From an uncultured Bacilli bacterium (GTDB taxonomy: Bacteria > Bacillota_I > Bacilli_A > RF39 > UBA660), in assembly GCA_934096705.1 (NCBI GenBank), contig CAKOMR010000004.1:42404-106403 (forward strand): a stretch of DNA of 64,000 nucleotides, written 5' to 3'. The position numbers and the translations under genes are program-made. Below the pieces are notes generated by a model. The model was not told where the DNA came from. It ran no database searches and was given only the letters and a program-made list of their open reading frames with translations. The stretch's first letter is position 1, and each line of letters opens with the position of its first letter. Below, piece after piece: positions 18,119-28,089 of the stretch.

Positions 18119-18747
18119 GATCTTAATTCCTTTCTATATTCTTTATATTTAGGACATGCTTTACTAACTATATCCCAAAATTTTTTTGAATGATTTCCTT
18201 CATAAAAATGTGCCATTTCATGAATTATAACATAGTCTAGTAAATTTACATCTCTTTTTATCAGTTCCTTATTTAAAGTAATTTCTTTTTTATATCGATT
18301 ACAAACGCCCCATCTAGTTTTCATTTGTCTAGTTTTTAGTTTAAATTCAGGTAAATTATTAAAACAGTTTTTACATATTTCCACTTCTTCATTAAAAACT
18401 CTATTAATTTCTTCCTCAACAAAAAAGTTTAATTCTTTTTCATTTTTAGCATATACATATTCGCCATTTATATATGTTTTATCGATGCTTTCATTTAACT
18501 CAACATTATAGGTTTTACCAAGTAAATGAAACTTTTCATTATAGGATTTTTTCTCTAAAGAATTTTGATACATTTTAATTAAGGCATCTTCATTCGCAAA
18601 AATTAATTTTTTTATCTCCTCAAGGGAAGTTTTTTTAGGACATGTCACAACTAAAACATTTCGATCATTAAATCGAAAATATATATTTTTATTGTTTTTA
18701 TAAATAATTTCCACATAAAAATTATAATCTTTTAAATTTATATCCAT
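18109..18747 (-). CDS. YgjP-like (M48-type) metallopeptidase
   Basis: A 212-residue protein of the YgjP/DUF45 family. It has the zinc-protease motif HEMAHFYEGNHSKKFW near residues 172-187 (HExxH plus a downstream His) and KTRWGVCN before it, the family's other conserved block. There is no signal peptide, so it is cytoplasmic. No ribosome-binding site is visible. A TAAAAT box ends six bases before the ATG with TTGTAT 17 bp further up, which suggests a leaderless mRNA. It overlaps the methyltransferase gene by 10 bases. Biological substrate unknown. Confidence 0.8.
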   Translation of the reverse strand: MDINLKDYNFYVEIIYKNNKNIYFRFNDRNVLVVTCPKKTSLEEIKKLIFANEDALIKMYQNSLEKKSYNEKFHLLGKTYNVELNESIDKTYINGEYVYAKNEKELNFFVEEEINRVFNEEVEICKNCFNNLPEFKLKTRQMKTRWGVCNRYKKEITLNKELIKRDVNLLDYVIIHEMAHFYEGNHSKKFWDIVSKACPKYKEYRKELRSWK

Positions 18748-18843
18748 ACATACATTTTATCAAAATGAATTAGTAAATACAAGAATAGCAAAAATTTATT
18801 ACACCAAAAAAATATTCAAAAATTATATTTTGAATATCATTTT

Positions 18844-20181
18844 TTAATTAGTTACATAATTAGTTACAACGTATGGATCATTCCAAGTACCAGAACCACT
18901 AAACATAACATCGCTATTTAAACTTATTACAGGCCTTACAGATAATTCTTGTAACATACTTACACTTGCTATAGCACCTTGCTCATCAATAGTATATACT
19001 GAAGCAGAACCATCCATAACACTATACAACATTCCCGTTCCTAAATAAGTTGCTGTTCCCGTATATAAATAGTAGTCTAAATTGTCTACTCCATAAACAC
19101 CGCCAGCCATCATTACTTCGTCTAAAGTTAATAATCCAACAGAATATGTCAAAGCTTGATTACAATCACCTACAACATCAGAAACGCTACAAAACTTATA
19201 AGTGTAATTACCATCATCAGAGCATTTATTTATAGGTGAAAAATTTTCTGCTCTTTTATAACCTGATAAGTATGGATCAGATCTTAAATTAGTGCCTTCA
19301 TAATAAAAATCAGCACAAAAAATTTGAGGATAAATAACACCATCGTTTTCATAGTCTACAAGGTTATCTTCAAACCACTCTTCTAATGCTATTTTCATTT
19401 GACTATTAGTTACGTCACAATTAATTTCACTTGGCGGACAATAGCCAAATGCAGGTGATCCATTATCAGTCTGATATCCATACTGGTTAGAAGTATGCAT
19501 AAATAATGAAGCAATAGCAAAAGCATCACCTGAATTCATATAAACTCTTTCATTTTCCTCGGGTGCTCTTGTTCCACTATAAAGAAGCCTAATAGTATCA
19601 TCACCATTTATTCTTACTATTCGCCAGTAAAAGTTTGCAAATTTTACCCAATTGTTATCGACTGCTCCTCTAAAATAATATGATGTACCCCTATCGTCAT
19701 CCGTGATGTATAAGCCTTCATTATCAGAGGCTGTTTCTGAAAAATTCGGTTCTCCTTTAGCAATGATATTTGCTTTTGCTAAATCAACAGTAGTAGCTCC
19801 CTCACCATTTGCAAGAAGAATTCTTTCATATGCTAAAGATGGTGCTGCAACAGCGATATAATCAAAATATAAAAAGCACTTATCAGTACCTATAAAATTA
19901 AAACTAATTGTTCCTGTGGAACTATTATAATCCGTAACTGTTCCATTATTTTTACAATACGTTTTTTCAGTATTTAAAGAATAACTACCTTTAGGTATAT
20001 CTTTAGAACTATATTTAGTATAGTCAGTAGCGCCTTCTTCTTTTACCATAATTGCTATAGAGTCTTCCTTATTTTGCAATGTTTTTTCTTGAAGTTTACT
20101 TTCCTTTGGTGTTTTAAGACTAAATAAAACTATCAAGCAAAATACTATTCCACTTATTAATAAAAGTAATCTTTTCTTCAT
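18844..20181 (-). CDS. Surface protein with DUF6273-like C-terminal domain
   Basis: A 445-residue anchored protein with an N-terminal membrane helix (MKKRLLLLISGIVFCLIVLF) and an extracellular remainder. A small domain with two Cys (YCKNNGTVTDYN ... GTDKCFLYFDY) is followed by a large domain starting YYFRGAVDNNWVKFANFYWRIVR and ending ELSVRPVISLNSDVMFSGSGTWNDPYVV. The same architecture occurs in the gene at the window's right edge. Here the C-terminal region has ordinary AT-rich codons, so it is not diversified. AGGAG is 9 bases before the second ATG and only 3 before the first, so 20181 is preferred over 20187. Possibly an adhesin; ligand unknown. Confidence 0.7.
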   Translation of the reverse strand: MKKRLLLLISGIVFCLIVLFSLKTPKESKLQEKTLQNKEDSIAIMVKEEGATDYTKYSSKDIPKGSYSLNTEKTYCKNNGTVTDYNSSTGTISFNFIGTDKCFLYFDYIAVAAPSLAYERILLANGEGATTVDLAKANIIAKGEPNFSETASDNEGLYITDDDRGTSYYFRGAVDNNWVKFANFYWRIVRINGDDTIRLLYSGTRAPEENERVYMNSGDAFAIASLFMHTSNQYGYQTDNGSPAFGYCPPSEINCDVTNSQMKIALEEWFEDNLVDYENDGVIYPQIFCADFYYEGTNLRSDPYLSGYKRAENFSPINKCSDDGNYTYKFCSVSDVVGDCNQALTYSVGLLTLDEVMMAGGVYGVDNLDYYLYTGTATYLGTGMLYSVMDGSASVYTIDEQGAIASVSMLQELSVRPVISLNSDVMFSGSGTWNDPYVVTNYVTN

Positions 20182-20284
20182 AATCATTATCTCCTATAAA
20201 GGTAAGTTTTATAACCTCTTATTATTACATAACAATTTTAGCATATTTTATTTAAAATTTATATAATATTTTTTGAAAAAATAA

Positions 20285-20321
20285 AAAAACGTTAAGAGTT
20301 TACTTTTTTCTTAACATTTTT
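20285..20321 (-). terminator. Intrinsic terminator after mscL
   Basis: Stem GTTAAGA/TCTTAAC flanked by A/T runs; minus-strand T-run follows. The arm contains the mscL stop codon. Confidence 0.6.
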
Positions 20322-20717
20322 TGTACTTTTATTTGACTTTTTTAAATTTTCATTTATTTCTCTTAAAAGGAGAATTTCTTCACTAACTTTAGGTTCTTCT
20401 TTCTTCTCCTCTTCTTTTTTCTTTTTAGTTAAATCAGATAATTTATTTAATCCTTTTATTACTAAAAAGATGCAAAAAGAAATTATTAAAAAATCTATAA
20501 CATTTTGAATAAACATGCCAATGTTTATTGTAGCGTCTTTAAATTTAATGGAAATACTAGAAAAATCAATACCTCCAATAATAACTCCAATAATGGGCAT
20601 TATAATATCATTTACAAGTGATGAAACTATTTTGGAAAATGCTCCACCTACTACAACACCAACTGCAAGATCTACAACATTGCCTTTAGAAATAAATTTT
20701 TTAAATTCTTTTAGCAT
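20292..20717 (-). CDS. mscL: Large-conductance mechanosensitive channel
   Basis: A membrane channel that opens under hypo-osmotic stress. The 141 residues contain [42 protein letters not shown], the MscL N-helix plus first transmembrane segment. A second segment ([22 protein letters not shown]) and a charged cytoplasmic helix ([24 protein letters not shown]) follow. It overlaps the upstream gene by seven bases. GAGGATATTTC is the ribosome-binding site. Confidence 0.95.
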   Translation of the reverse strand: MLKEFKKFISKGNVVDLAVGVVVGGAFSKIVSSLVNDIIMPIIGVIIGGIDFSSISIKFKDATINIGMFIQNVIDFLIISFCIFLVIKGLNKLSDLTKKKKEEEKKEEPKVSEEILLLREINENLKKSNKSTKNVKKKVNS

Positions 20718-21499
20718 GAAATATCCTCTTTTATTCTTTTTGCTTCTTTTAAAATATCTTTTTTAAAAGTTAGATAAGCACATACTACGTAGCCAATAAG
20801 TGTTAAAGCATAGCCAATTGTTAAATAAGAATATTTTGTAAATAATACACCTATTAAAGCAAGAATTAAACTTACTGCATAACTACCATAATAAAATATA
20901 ATTAAGTTTTTATCTAGATTTAATGATTTTAATGATGGTATATGTTCATCTAATTTAATAAATGAATTAATTATTGTAGCAAAGAATAATAGTATTGAAA
21001 TTATTGCAAATATCTTTGACATACCAAGTAAGAATGAAAAATCGAACATATCAGAATGAAGTATTGTTATTGATGCAGAACTTACATAACCGAAAAATTC
21101 AAACTTATATTTAATCCATTTAATATTAAATAGAATAAATGATATGAAAAGTGTAATTAAATTATTGATTAACGTTTTATCTTTTGGAACTGTTACATTA
21201 ATAGTTACCTTTTCTTGGCCAATTTCGTTATCCATTTTTGATTTATTATCATTTTCATTTACTTGTACTGTTTTATTTTCAGTAGCCTCAGGTTGAATAT
21301 TTTTTTCTTGTTCAATATTTGTTTTTTCTACTTTTTCTTCATTAGATTTTACATTTTTAATTTCACTATTAACCTTTTTATTAACGCTTTTTGTGCTATC
21401 TTTTTTTGATTTATTGACTGTTTTAGCATTTGTACTTTTAGCGTTACTTGCCTTCACATTATTTTTCTTTTCAACTTTATTTTGTTTTTTTTCTTCCAT
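20711..21499 (-). CDS. Hypothetical membrane protein, Lys/Asn-rich N-terminus
   Basis: Not recognised. The first 90 residues are low-complexity and Lys/Asn/Thr-rich ([20 protein letters not shown]), then about four membrane helices from residue 120 on ([69 protein letters not shown]). The disordered basic tail is probably cytoplasmic. AAAGGAG precedes the ATG. It is coupled by overlap to mscL, which suggests an envelope-stress or turgor context but does not prove it. Confidence 0.6.
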   Translation of the reverse strand: MEEKKQNKVEKKNNVKASNAKSTNAKTVNKSKKDSTKSVNKKVNSEIKNVKSNEEKVEKTNIEQEKNIQPEATENKTVQVNENDNKSKMDNEIGQEKVTINVTVPKDKTLINNLITLFISFILFNIKWIKYKFEFFGYVSSASITILHSDMFDFSFLLGMSKIFAIISILLFFATIINSFIKLDEHIPSLKSLNLDKNLIIFYYGSYAVSLILALIGVLFTKYSYLTIGYALTLIGYVVCAYLTFKKDILKEAKRIKEDISC

Positions 21500-21622
21500 A
21501 ATAAAACTCCTTTAAACAATACTTATTATACATCATAATCCGTTTTCTTAAAAGTTAAATATATTAACTTTACTTAAAATTATAGTATATTTGTCAAAAA
21601 TATGTTATTATATATTTGTTAT

Positions 21623-21698
21623 TACCCAGTAGCCAAGCGGTAAGGCATCAGGTTCTGGTCCTGACATTCCATGGGTTCGAATCCTATCTGGGTAACCA
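21623..21698 (+). tRNA. tRNA-Gln (anticodon CTG)
   Basis: Cloverleaf: acceptor TACCCAG/CTGGGTA, D arm GCC-AAGCGGTAA-GGC, anticodon stem TCAGG/CCTGA with loop TTCTGGT (CTG at 21655-21657), T arm with GGTTCGAATCC, discriminator A and an encoded CCA. It is a lone plus-strand gene among minus-strand genes. It decodes CAG, the minor Gln codon in AT-rich DNA. Confidence 0.93.
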
Positions 21699-21702
21699 AA
21701 AA

Positions 21703-21733
21703 AATAAAAGTCCATAATTTATGGACTTTTTTT
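21703..21733. terminator. Bidirectional terminator, tRNA / priA
   Basis: Perfect inverted repeat AAAAGTCCATAA/TTATGGACTTTT with T-runs on both strands, between the convergent tRNA and priA genes. Confidence 0.75.
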
Positions 21734-23901
21734 CATAGTCTAATTGGATTAAATGTTATTTCAATATTTACCCTATTATTTAAAATATAACTATTATCAA
21801 TATCCCCTAGTACTTCATATAAATTATTTTCTTTTGTATATTTAATTATAATTTGAAAATGATATACATTGTTTATTTTAAATACTGCTGCAGGTGTTGG
21901 ACCATATATAATCGTATCAACAAGCTTATCTTTTAAAGTCTTTTTTATTTTATTTGCATTATCGCTTGTTTCTTTATAATCTTTACCTATGACTTTTATT
22001 AAAGCTATATACGAATAAGGTGGATAAAATAAAACTTTACGGATACCTAGTTCATATTTAAAAAATCCTTCATAATCATTATTTTTGACAAAATTCAGTA
22101 CTTTGTTATCTGGATTATAAGTCTGAAGAATTACTTCACCTTTTAAATTTTTTCTGCCAGCCCTACCAGATGTTTGATATAAAAGTGAAAACGTTTTCTC
22201 ATTAGCCCTAAAGTCTGGCATATTTAATGATGTATCAGCATTTATTACTCCTACCAAAGATACTAAAGGAAAATCAAGACCTTTACTAATCATTTGAGTA
22301 CCAAGTAAAATATCATATTTATGAAGAGCAAAATCATCAATAATTTTTTGATAACTGCCTTTTTTAGATGTTGTATCTTGATCCATTCTTATTACTTTGG
22401 CATCTGGAAATAATTTATTTAATTCTTCTTCAACTTTTTGAGTACCAAGCCCTAAAAAATTCAAAGAATTTTCATGACATTCTGAGCACTCTAAAGGTTT
22501 TTTTATAACATACGAACAATAGTGACATCTTAAACTATCACTTGTTTTATGATATGTCAAAGTAATATCACAGTTCGGACATTTATATGTATAGCCACAG
22601 TTAGAACAAGTAATAAATGTTGAAAATCCCCTTCGATTTAAAAGTAAAATAATTTGCTCTTTTTTATTTAATCTTTCGATAATTTTCTCTTTTAGTATGT
22701 TTGAAATTATTCCATTATGATTGTTTTTCATATCTACCAAAATAGTTTCAGGAAGATTTGCTCCACTAGCTCTTTTCTTTAATGGTACTAAAGTATACAC
22801 ATTTTTCAATGTTCTTGCTTTTGACTCAAGGGATGGAGTCGCACTTGCAAGTACTAAAGGAATATTATTAAGTTTAGCTCGATATTTAGCGATTTCAATT
22901 GCATCATATCTTGGAGTAGTATCTTGTTTATAACTTTCAGAGTGTTCTTCATCAATTATTATTAAACCCAAATTTTTAAATGGAACAAAAATGCTTGATC
23001 TAGTTCCCACTACTATTGATACCTTTCCTTCATATATTTTCATATACTCATCATATTTTTCACCCGTAGAAAGACCTGAATGAAAAATTGCTACTTTACT
23101 ACCAAATCTTTTATAAAATCTTTGTACAGTTTGTGTAGTTAAACAAATTTCCGGAACTAACACAATAACTGTCTTGTTCATAAGTAAAACTTTATCGATT
23201 AATGACATATAAACTTCTGTTTTGCCAGATCCAGTTACACCTTCAAGTAAAAAAACTTTATATTTATCTAAATCTTTTGCTATTACTTCATAAGCATTTG
23301 TTTGTTCTTCATTTAAAACTATTTTATTTTCTACATTATCACTTACATTTATTCGATTTTTTATTTCTTTAGTTTCTTTTACTATACCTTTTTGTAATAA
23401 AACTTTTAATGAAGATGCTGAAAGTTCACTTTTTTTTATTTTTCCTTTAGCAATAAGACTATCTATAATACGAATTTGAGCATGGGCTTTACTATTGTTA
23501 ATTATATATTTACCAGCATCATTTATATTTACATTCAACCAAATATAGGTTTCATATTTATGAAAGTCTTTCATTTCATTTTTAATTTTAAGTGCTGGAG
23601 GAAGGCATACCTCAAAAGCACTTATTAATGGACATAAAGTAGTTTTTTTTAGATAATATGCAAGATGCATTTGTTCACTATTAATGATAAATGATTCATC
23701 AATATTATATATTTCCTTCATTTCAAAATCTTTTTTTTCATTATCTAATTTAATTATTATTCCCGTGATTACATCATTATTAAAAGGAACAACTACTTTC
23801 ATACCAACACTAACTTTTTCCTCAAAATTTTTAGGAACTTTATAAGTAAACACTTTATCTAATGATTTAACAGGATATTTGACTATAACTTGTGCATTCA
23901 T
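21733..23901 (-). CDS. priA: Primosomal replication helicase PriA
   Basis: Restarts stalled replication forks by 3'-5' unwinding and DnaB-loader recruitment. The 722 residues comprise an N-terminal DNA-binding part, a helicase core with Walker A GVTGSGKTE near residue 215 and DEEH, and a zinc-binding insert of paired CxxC motifs (CSNCGYTYKCPNCD, CHYC, CSEC). Helicase motifs V/VI (GTQMISKGLDFP, QTSGRAGR) follow. The ATG overlaps the upstream gene's TGA as ATGA, and AAAGG is about ten bases upstream. Confidence 0.96.
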   Translation of the reverse strand: MNAQVIVKYPVKSLDKVFTYKVPKNFEEKVSVGMKVVVPFNNDVITGIIIKLDNEKKDFEMKEIYNIDESFIINSEQMHLAYYLKKTTLCPLISAFEVCLPPALKIKNEMKDFHKYETYIWLNVNINDAGKYIINNSKAHAQIRIIDSLIAKGKIKKSELSASSLKVLLQKGIVKETKEIKNRINVSDNVENKIVLNEEQTNAYEVIAKDLDKYKVFLLEGVTGSGKTEVYMSLIDKVLLMNKTVIVLVPEICLTTQTVQRFYKRFGSKVAIFHSGLSTGEKYDEYMKIYEGKVSIVVGTRSSIFVPFKNLGLIIIDEEHSESYKQDTTPRYDAIEIAKYRAKLNNIPLVLASATPSLESKARTLKNVYTLVPLKKRASGANLPETILVDMKNNHNGIISNILKEKIIERLNKKEQIILLLNRRGFSTFITCSNCGYTYKCPNCDITLTYHKTSDSLRCHYCSYVIKKPLECSECHENSLNFLGLGTQKVEEELNKLFPDAKVIRMDQDTTSKKGSYQKIIDDFALHKYDILLGTQMISKGLDFPLVSLVGVINADTSLNMPDFRANEKTFSLLYQTSGRAGRKNLKGEVILQTYNPDNKVLNFVKNNDYEGFFKYELGIRKVLFYPPYSYIALIKVIGKDYKETSDNANKIKKTLKDKLVDTIIYGPTPAAVFKINNVYHFQIIIKYTKENNLYEVLGDIDNSYILNNRVNIEITFNPIRL

Positions 23902-24392
23902 TTTCTTTTTAACCTTTCATGAATTAGAAATATAAGTATGGATAAAATGGCAAGCAAAGCAAAGATGTAAATATAATTTTTATATAAAAATGAATAAAAT
24001 GTTCCAAAGCCATTTATAACAAGTATTACTTTTCCATAAATATTACTTATGTGTATTTGTTCCCCGTCATTAAATCTATTACTATCACCCTTAGTCTTAT
24101 AAAAATCATCATATGAATCAATAACTCTATGAGTATTTACATAATTTTCATTAGTTTTAAAACTAATTACATCGTTAGGAACATAATTATCCTTTTTCTT
24201 TACAATTACTAAATCGCCAACATTAATATAGGGCATCATACTACTCCCTGTATTAATAAAACTTGTATAACCAAATATACAAGGAACTTTCTTTAGTATA
24301 ATTTTTTGATAACAATAAGAAAAAGTTATATACATAATAAATATTATAAAAATAGATAATAAACCTAAAATTATTTTTCTTAAAATCTTCAT
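23898..24392 (-). CDS. Signal peptidase I, SipW/ER type
   Basis: Removes signal peptides from secreted proteins at the outer membrane face. The 164-residue protein has an N-terminal membrane helix, the catalytic Ser in NTGSSMMPYI, and NTHRV where bacterial-type enzymes have Lys. A Ser-His arrangement marks the SipW/archaeal-ER type. KTKGDSNRFNDG is the conserved downstream box, and a second helix closes the protein. No ribosome-binding site is visible; a TAATAA box lies seven bases before the ATG. In Bacillus, SipW processes TasA/TapA. Here possible substrates are the signal-peptide surface proteins. Confidence 0.85.
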   Translation of the reverse strand: MKILRKIILGLLSIFIIFIMYITFSYCYQKIILKKVPCIFGYTSFINTGSSMMPYINVGDLVIVKKKDNYVPNDVISFKTNENYVNTHRVIDSYDDFYKTKGDSNRFNDGEQIHISNIYGKVILVINGFGTFYSFLYKNYIYIFALLAILSILIFLIHERLKRK

Positions 24393-24429
24393 ACAATTAT
24401 TATTACATTTATGTAAAAAAAAATCTAGA

Positions 24430-25374
24430 TTAAATTTTTCTAAATTTTTCGTTTTCTAGTGTAGCTAGTCTGCACATAGTAATTATATCTTCAAAATCAT
24501 CTGCTCTTGCAAAAAATCTTGCTTGATGACAAAATGTAGCACTTTTTACATTTGTTATTTCAGGCAAATTTTTTGTTTCTCCAGCCCAAGATGATGGAAG
24601 AATAATTCTTTGAGAAAATTTTTCAGCAAGTGATCTTGGAACGCACTGCAAAGCGTATCCACCATTTGGATAAGGAAATACTACAAAATCTACTGCCTCG
24701 CTAGGATTTTCTTCATTAAAAGTAATAGTAGGCTCTAACCAATCAATAGTTTGGCATGGTAAAAACAAAATATTATCCATTCTATTAACTGTGCTGTGTA
24801 AACGATTATTTATTTCAGTTTTGCCTTGAACCACACTTATACTTTTACTAATTACTGAAGAAAGTACAGTTGATGTTACTTTCAAAGCTTCATTAAAAGC
24901 ATTATCATAATCTGGATTTTCTTCATCCCAATTTGGTAAAAAATTTTTTATATAAGAAAAAATATGTTCATTTGTATATACTCCATTATCTTCCATGTCA
25001 ACTTTCTTAATAACATTTTCATCTATCAAATTAAAAATTTCATTTATCTGCTCGATTGAAAGAGTTTTCATAAAATACAAAATAACATAGCCAAATTCTT
25101 TCCATACCAAACCAGCACTTGCATATTTCGTACCATCTATTCTTTGACCGTTTCCACCTTTTTGATGGTGATCAAATTTTCCCCCACCTACATCAACTAC
25201 ATAATCACATTCAGAATTTAAAATATTTAAATCTCTTGTCCTTATAATTTTAACTTTATCTTGTGAAGAATAAAGTTTTTCTACCATAAGTTTTATAATA
25301 GCACAAGCAACTACTTCATCGCTATGAAATATTCCATTGTGAGTACCTATTACCACATTTTCTTTTAACTGCAT
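24430..25374 (-). CDS. MYG1/UPF0160 family DHH-like hydrolase
   Basis: A 314-residue member of the MYG1 family, whose eukaryotic members are RNA exonucleases. GTHNGIFHSDEVVA at the start, DYVVDVGG and FDHHQKGG are the metal-binding motifs of a DHH-type phosphoesterase. RADDFEDIITMCRLA closes it. GGAGGAAAT precedes the ATG. It is transcribed divergently from the sua5 gene. Activity in bacteria is not established, so RNA or nucleotide hydrolysis is inference. Confidence 0.85.
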   Translation of the reverse strand: MQLKENVVIGTHNGIFHSDEVVACAIIKLMVEKLYSSQDKVKIIRTRDLNILNSECDYVVDVGGGKFDHHQKGGNGQRIDGTKYASAGLVWKEFGYVILYFMKTLSIEQINEIFNLIDENVIKKVDMEDNGVYTNEHIFSYIKNFLPNWDEENPDYDNAFNEALKVTSTVLSSVISKSISVVQGKTEINNRLHSTVNRMDNILFLPCQTIDWLEPTITFNEENPSEAVDFVVFPYPNGGYALQCVPRSLAEKFSQRIILPSSWAGETKNLPEITNVKSATFCHQARFFARADDFEDIITMCRLATLENEKFRKI

Positions 25375-25430
25375 TATTTCCTCCTATGGAAAGTTATTCT
25401 AACATATAAATAATGTTCTATTCAAGCAAC

Positions 25431-25459
25431 TTGATATTATTTTTTTATTATTATATAAT
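25431..25459 (+). promoter_or_regulatory. Promoter of tsaC/sua5
   Basis: TTGATA (25431-25436), 17-bp spacer, TATAAT (25454-25459), followed by AAGGTGA and the ATG at 25478. Confidence 0.8.
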
Positions 25460-25477
25460 ATGCCAAGGTGAAGAAAA

Positions 25478-26500
25478 ATGAGCAAAATTTTAGATATGAA
25501 AGAAAACATAGATTCTAAAGAAATGATGGAAGCGGCTAACTATATAAAAGAAGGAAAATTAGTAATTTTTCCTACAGAAACTGTTTATGGTATTGGTGCT
25601 AACGGTCTTGACGAAGAAGCTGTTAAAAGTATTTTTATAGCTAAAGGTCGTGCTCAAGATAATCCTTTGATTTTACATATTTCAGATATAGAAATGATTG
25701 ACGATATAGCATGCGATTTAACTGGCACACAAAAAAAGCTTATTGATATATTTTTCCCCGGTCCATTAACAATTATTTTAAAAAGAAAACCATGCGTACC
25801 TGATGCAGTTACAGGTGGTCTTGATACCGTTGGAGTTAGGATGCCTAGCAATAAAATTGCTAATACATTAATCAAATATGCTGGTGTTCCAATTGCGGCA
25901 CCTTCAGCAAATATATCTGGTAAACCAAGTGGTACAAACATTGAAGATATAAAAAAAGAACTTGGTGATAAAGTATCATGCATTATAGATGGTGGAAATA
26001 CTGATATTGGACTTGAATCAACTGTTATAACAGTTATCAATAACAAAGTAAAAATTTTAAGGCCAGGTAAAATAACAATTGAAAACTTTAAAGAATATGG
26101 TTTTGAAGTTGAACTTGATAAAAATATTTTTTCTAGCATAAAGCCTGGAGAAAAAGTTTTATCTCCTGGGATGAAATATAAACACTATGCTCCATCAAAA
26201 GAATGTATTTTAATATATAGTGATGACAATGAAAAATTTATAAAAAAAGCTCAAGAACTTGAAAAAGAAAAAAATATTTTAGTTGTTTGTAAATATGAAA
26301 ACTTAAAAAACTTCAAACACTCTATGGATATGGGTTCGTCTCTTGAAGATATTTCACATAATATATTTCATATTCTAAGACAAGTTGATAAGACAAACTA
26401 TGATTTAATTGTTATTGAGGGAGTTAAAAAAGAGGGCCTTGGCATTGCAATAATGAATAGATTAATTAGGGCATGCTCACATAATTATATTGAATTATAA
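25478..26500 (+). CDS. tsaC: Threonylcarbamoyl-AMP synthase, Sua5 type
   Basis: Makes threonylcarbamoyl-AMP from Thr, bicarbonate and ATP, the first step of tRNA t6A37 synthesis. The YrdC domain (about 1-200) shows IFPTETVYGIGAN, KGRAQDNPLILHI, PGPLTIIL, GVRMPSN and APSANISGKPSGT. The extra C-terminal Sua5 domain (LSPGMKYKHYAPSKEC to the end) makes it 340 residues rather than the short YrdC form. MtaB at 61 kb acts on the t6A made by this pathway. One of few plus-strand genes. Confidence 0.95.
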   Translation: MSKILDMKENIDSKEMMEAANYIKEGKLVIFPTETVYGIGANGLDEEAVKSIFIAKGRAQDNPLILHISDIEMIDDIACDLTGTQKKLIDIFFPGPLTIILKRKPCVPDAVTGGLDTVGVRMPSNKIANTLIKYAGVPIAAPSANISGKPSGTNIEDIKKELGDKVSCIIDGGNTDIGLESTVITVINNKVKILRPGKITIENFKEYGFEVELDKNIFSSIKPGEKVLSPGMKYKHYAPSKECILIYSDDNEKFIKKAQELEKEKNILVVCKYENLKNFKHSMDMGSSLEDISHNIFHILRQVDKTNYDLIVIEGVKKEGLGIAIMNRLIRACSHNYIEL

Positions 26501-26532
26501 AAAAATTTCAGTTTAAACTACTGAAATTTTTT
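26501..26532. terminator. Bidirectional terminator between convergent genes
   Basis: AAAAATTTCAGT/ACTGAAATTTTT stem, loop TTAAACT, T-runs on both strands; it includes the tail of the minus-strand gene ending at 26518. Confidence 0.8.
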
Positions 26533-27987
26533 ATTATCTAAAATTTTTCTTAATGTTCTAGTTAATCTTATTTGTTCTATATTTTTTTCAAGATCTGTTT
26601 CATTAGAAAACTTTTGTAATTTTTTGGCATTGACCATTGCTTGTTCTTGCTTTGTTAAAAGTTCCATAAGCATTTTATCAAAATCATTGTTTGAAAAATC
26701 CCATTTAGATATTTGAATAATTTTAAATATTTCATTTATATTTAAAGGATAATCTTCGGGTGCAATGTAATATTCATTTTTACGAACGTTATAAAGCGCC
26801 TCTAAAAAAGTTGGAGCTTTTATTGGAGTATTAAACTTTTTCATTAATGAAGAAAGTTTTCTTTGAACAGTTTCTGGACTTGGAATCATAGATTTTGGTA
26901 GTATTTCTAAAAGCATAGGATTATATAAAAGCTGTTTATCATAAATAGTATAAGACATATAGTTTATCACTCTAGATAATTTTTTAGAAATTCCTGCAAG
27001 GCCACGTTCTTTAACTTCTTCTTCAAATTTTTGGGCTATATCGCTAGAAAAATATGGGCAGTTTTGAACTAAATATTTTTCTTCATCTAATGCATCCATT
27101 TGTAGTCTAGTCATTGCAAAAAATCTATATGATGATAAATACGATTTATCTTTACAGCTTTTCTTGCTATCCCAAGTTGGATCAAAATAATATACTCCAT
27201 CAATACCATATTTTTCATCTTTTATATATATTTCGTTTCTTGCATGCCCTGTGGCTTCATCTTTATTTAATAAAATAATCTCTTTACTATTAATACCTAA
27301 TTTTTCTAATAAAGTTCTAAATAACCTAGCATATCCTAAACAAACGATTTTATCTCCGAGTAACACTGCTGAAAGATCTCTTGATGTGCTAAGTGATTCA
27401 TTACTTTCTTCACGCGTATAAACCTTTTTTCTAACTAAATCATAAACATACATAATTTTTTCTAATGGTGAATAATTAAATTTTTCTACATCAGAAACCA
27501 TTAAGTTAATAGCCTCTACTGTCCTTTTATACTCTTCAAAAGTAATTAGTTGTGTATTACCTTGAACATCAAAGAAAATATTATTAGTATTATCAGAAAA
27601 TAATATTTCTATTTTTTTAACCGTTTCAACACTTAAATCAAATGTATCTTTAAATAAAATTTTCTTTCCCTTTAAAATTGGATTTGCTTTATATAAAGTT
27701 GCAGATGTTTCAATATCAAAGTCAAAAGAGACATAAGAGGCATTTTTTAATAAAGCTTCTTCTTGGCCTAAACAGCTTTCATAAAACAAAATAATATCTT
27801 CATCGTCGCAAGTTTCAATCAGATCTTTAATACTACCATTTAAATCAGTATTGGCAAAATCCAAATTCATAGTTGGTTTATCAGTAGAAATTGAAATTTC
27901 ATAATCAAAATAATGTATACCAATTTCAAAATTATAAGTATTAAAAGTAAATTCATCTTTCGGTACAAACCTAATTAATCCAGTCAT
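26518..27987 (-). CDS. Transglutaminase-like superfamily protein
   Basis: A 489-residue protein with a papain-like transglutaminase core: Cys in IVCLGYARLFRTLLEKLGI, His in TGHARNEIYI, Asp in YYFDPTWDS. An N-terminal beta-rich region (about 1-130) and a helical C-terminal region flank the core. No signal peptide is seen. The start at 27987 has AAGGGGGAAAC; the longer reading would add 17 residues. It has its own promoter. Such proteins may be proteases or cross-linking enzymes; which applies is unknown. Confidence 0.75.
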   Translation of the reverse strand: MTGLIRFVPKDEFTFNTYNFEIGIHYFDYEISISTDKPTMNLDFANTDLNGSIKDLIETCDDEDIILFYESCLGQEEALLKNASYVSFDFDIETSATLYKANPILKGKKILFKDTFDLSVETVKKIEILFSDNTNNIFFDVQGNTQLITFEEYKRTVEAINLMVSDVEKFNYSPLEKIMYVYDLVRKKVYTREESNESLSTSRDLSAVLLGDKIVCLGYARLFRTLLEKLGINSKEIILLNKDEATGHARNEIYIKDEKYGIDGVYYFDPTWDSKKSCKDKSYLSSYRFFAMTRLQMDALDEEKYLVQNCPYFSSDIAQKFEEEVKERGLAGISKKLSRVINYMSYTIYDKQLLYNPMLLEILPKSMIPSPETVQRKLSSLMKKFNTPIKAPTFLEALYNVRKNEYYIAPEDYPLNINEIFKIIQISKWDFSNNDFDKMLMELLTKQEQAMVNAKKLQKFSNETDLEKNIEQIRLTRTLRKILDNKKFQ

Positions 27988-28028
27988 AGTTTCCCCCTTA
28001 AAACATATAACAAATTTAATTAAGTGAT

Positions 28029-28057
28029 AGTCTAGCATATTTACTAGTTTTTGTCAA
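28029..28057 (-). promoter_or_regulatory. Promoter of the transglutaminase-like gene
   Basis: Minus-strand TTGACA (28052-28057), 17-bp spacer, TAGACT (28029-28034). Confidence 0.65.
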
Positions 28058-28089
28058 AAAATGAAAAAATTGTCAATATATATTTCACA

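Noticed and set aside
25654..26139. Minus-strand 161-codon open frame inside tsaC
   Set aside because: Antisense shadow of a clear Sua5 protein; no promoter or family match.
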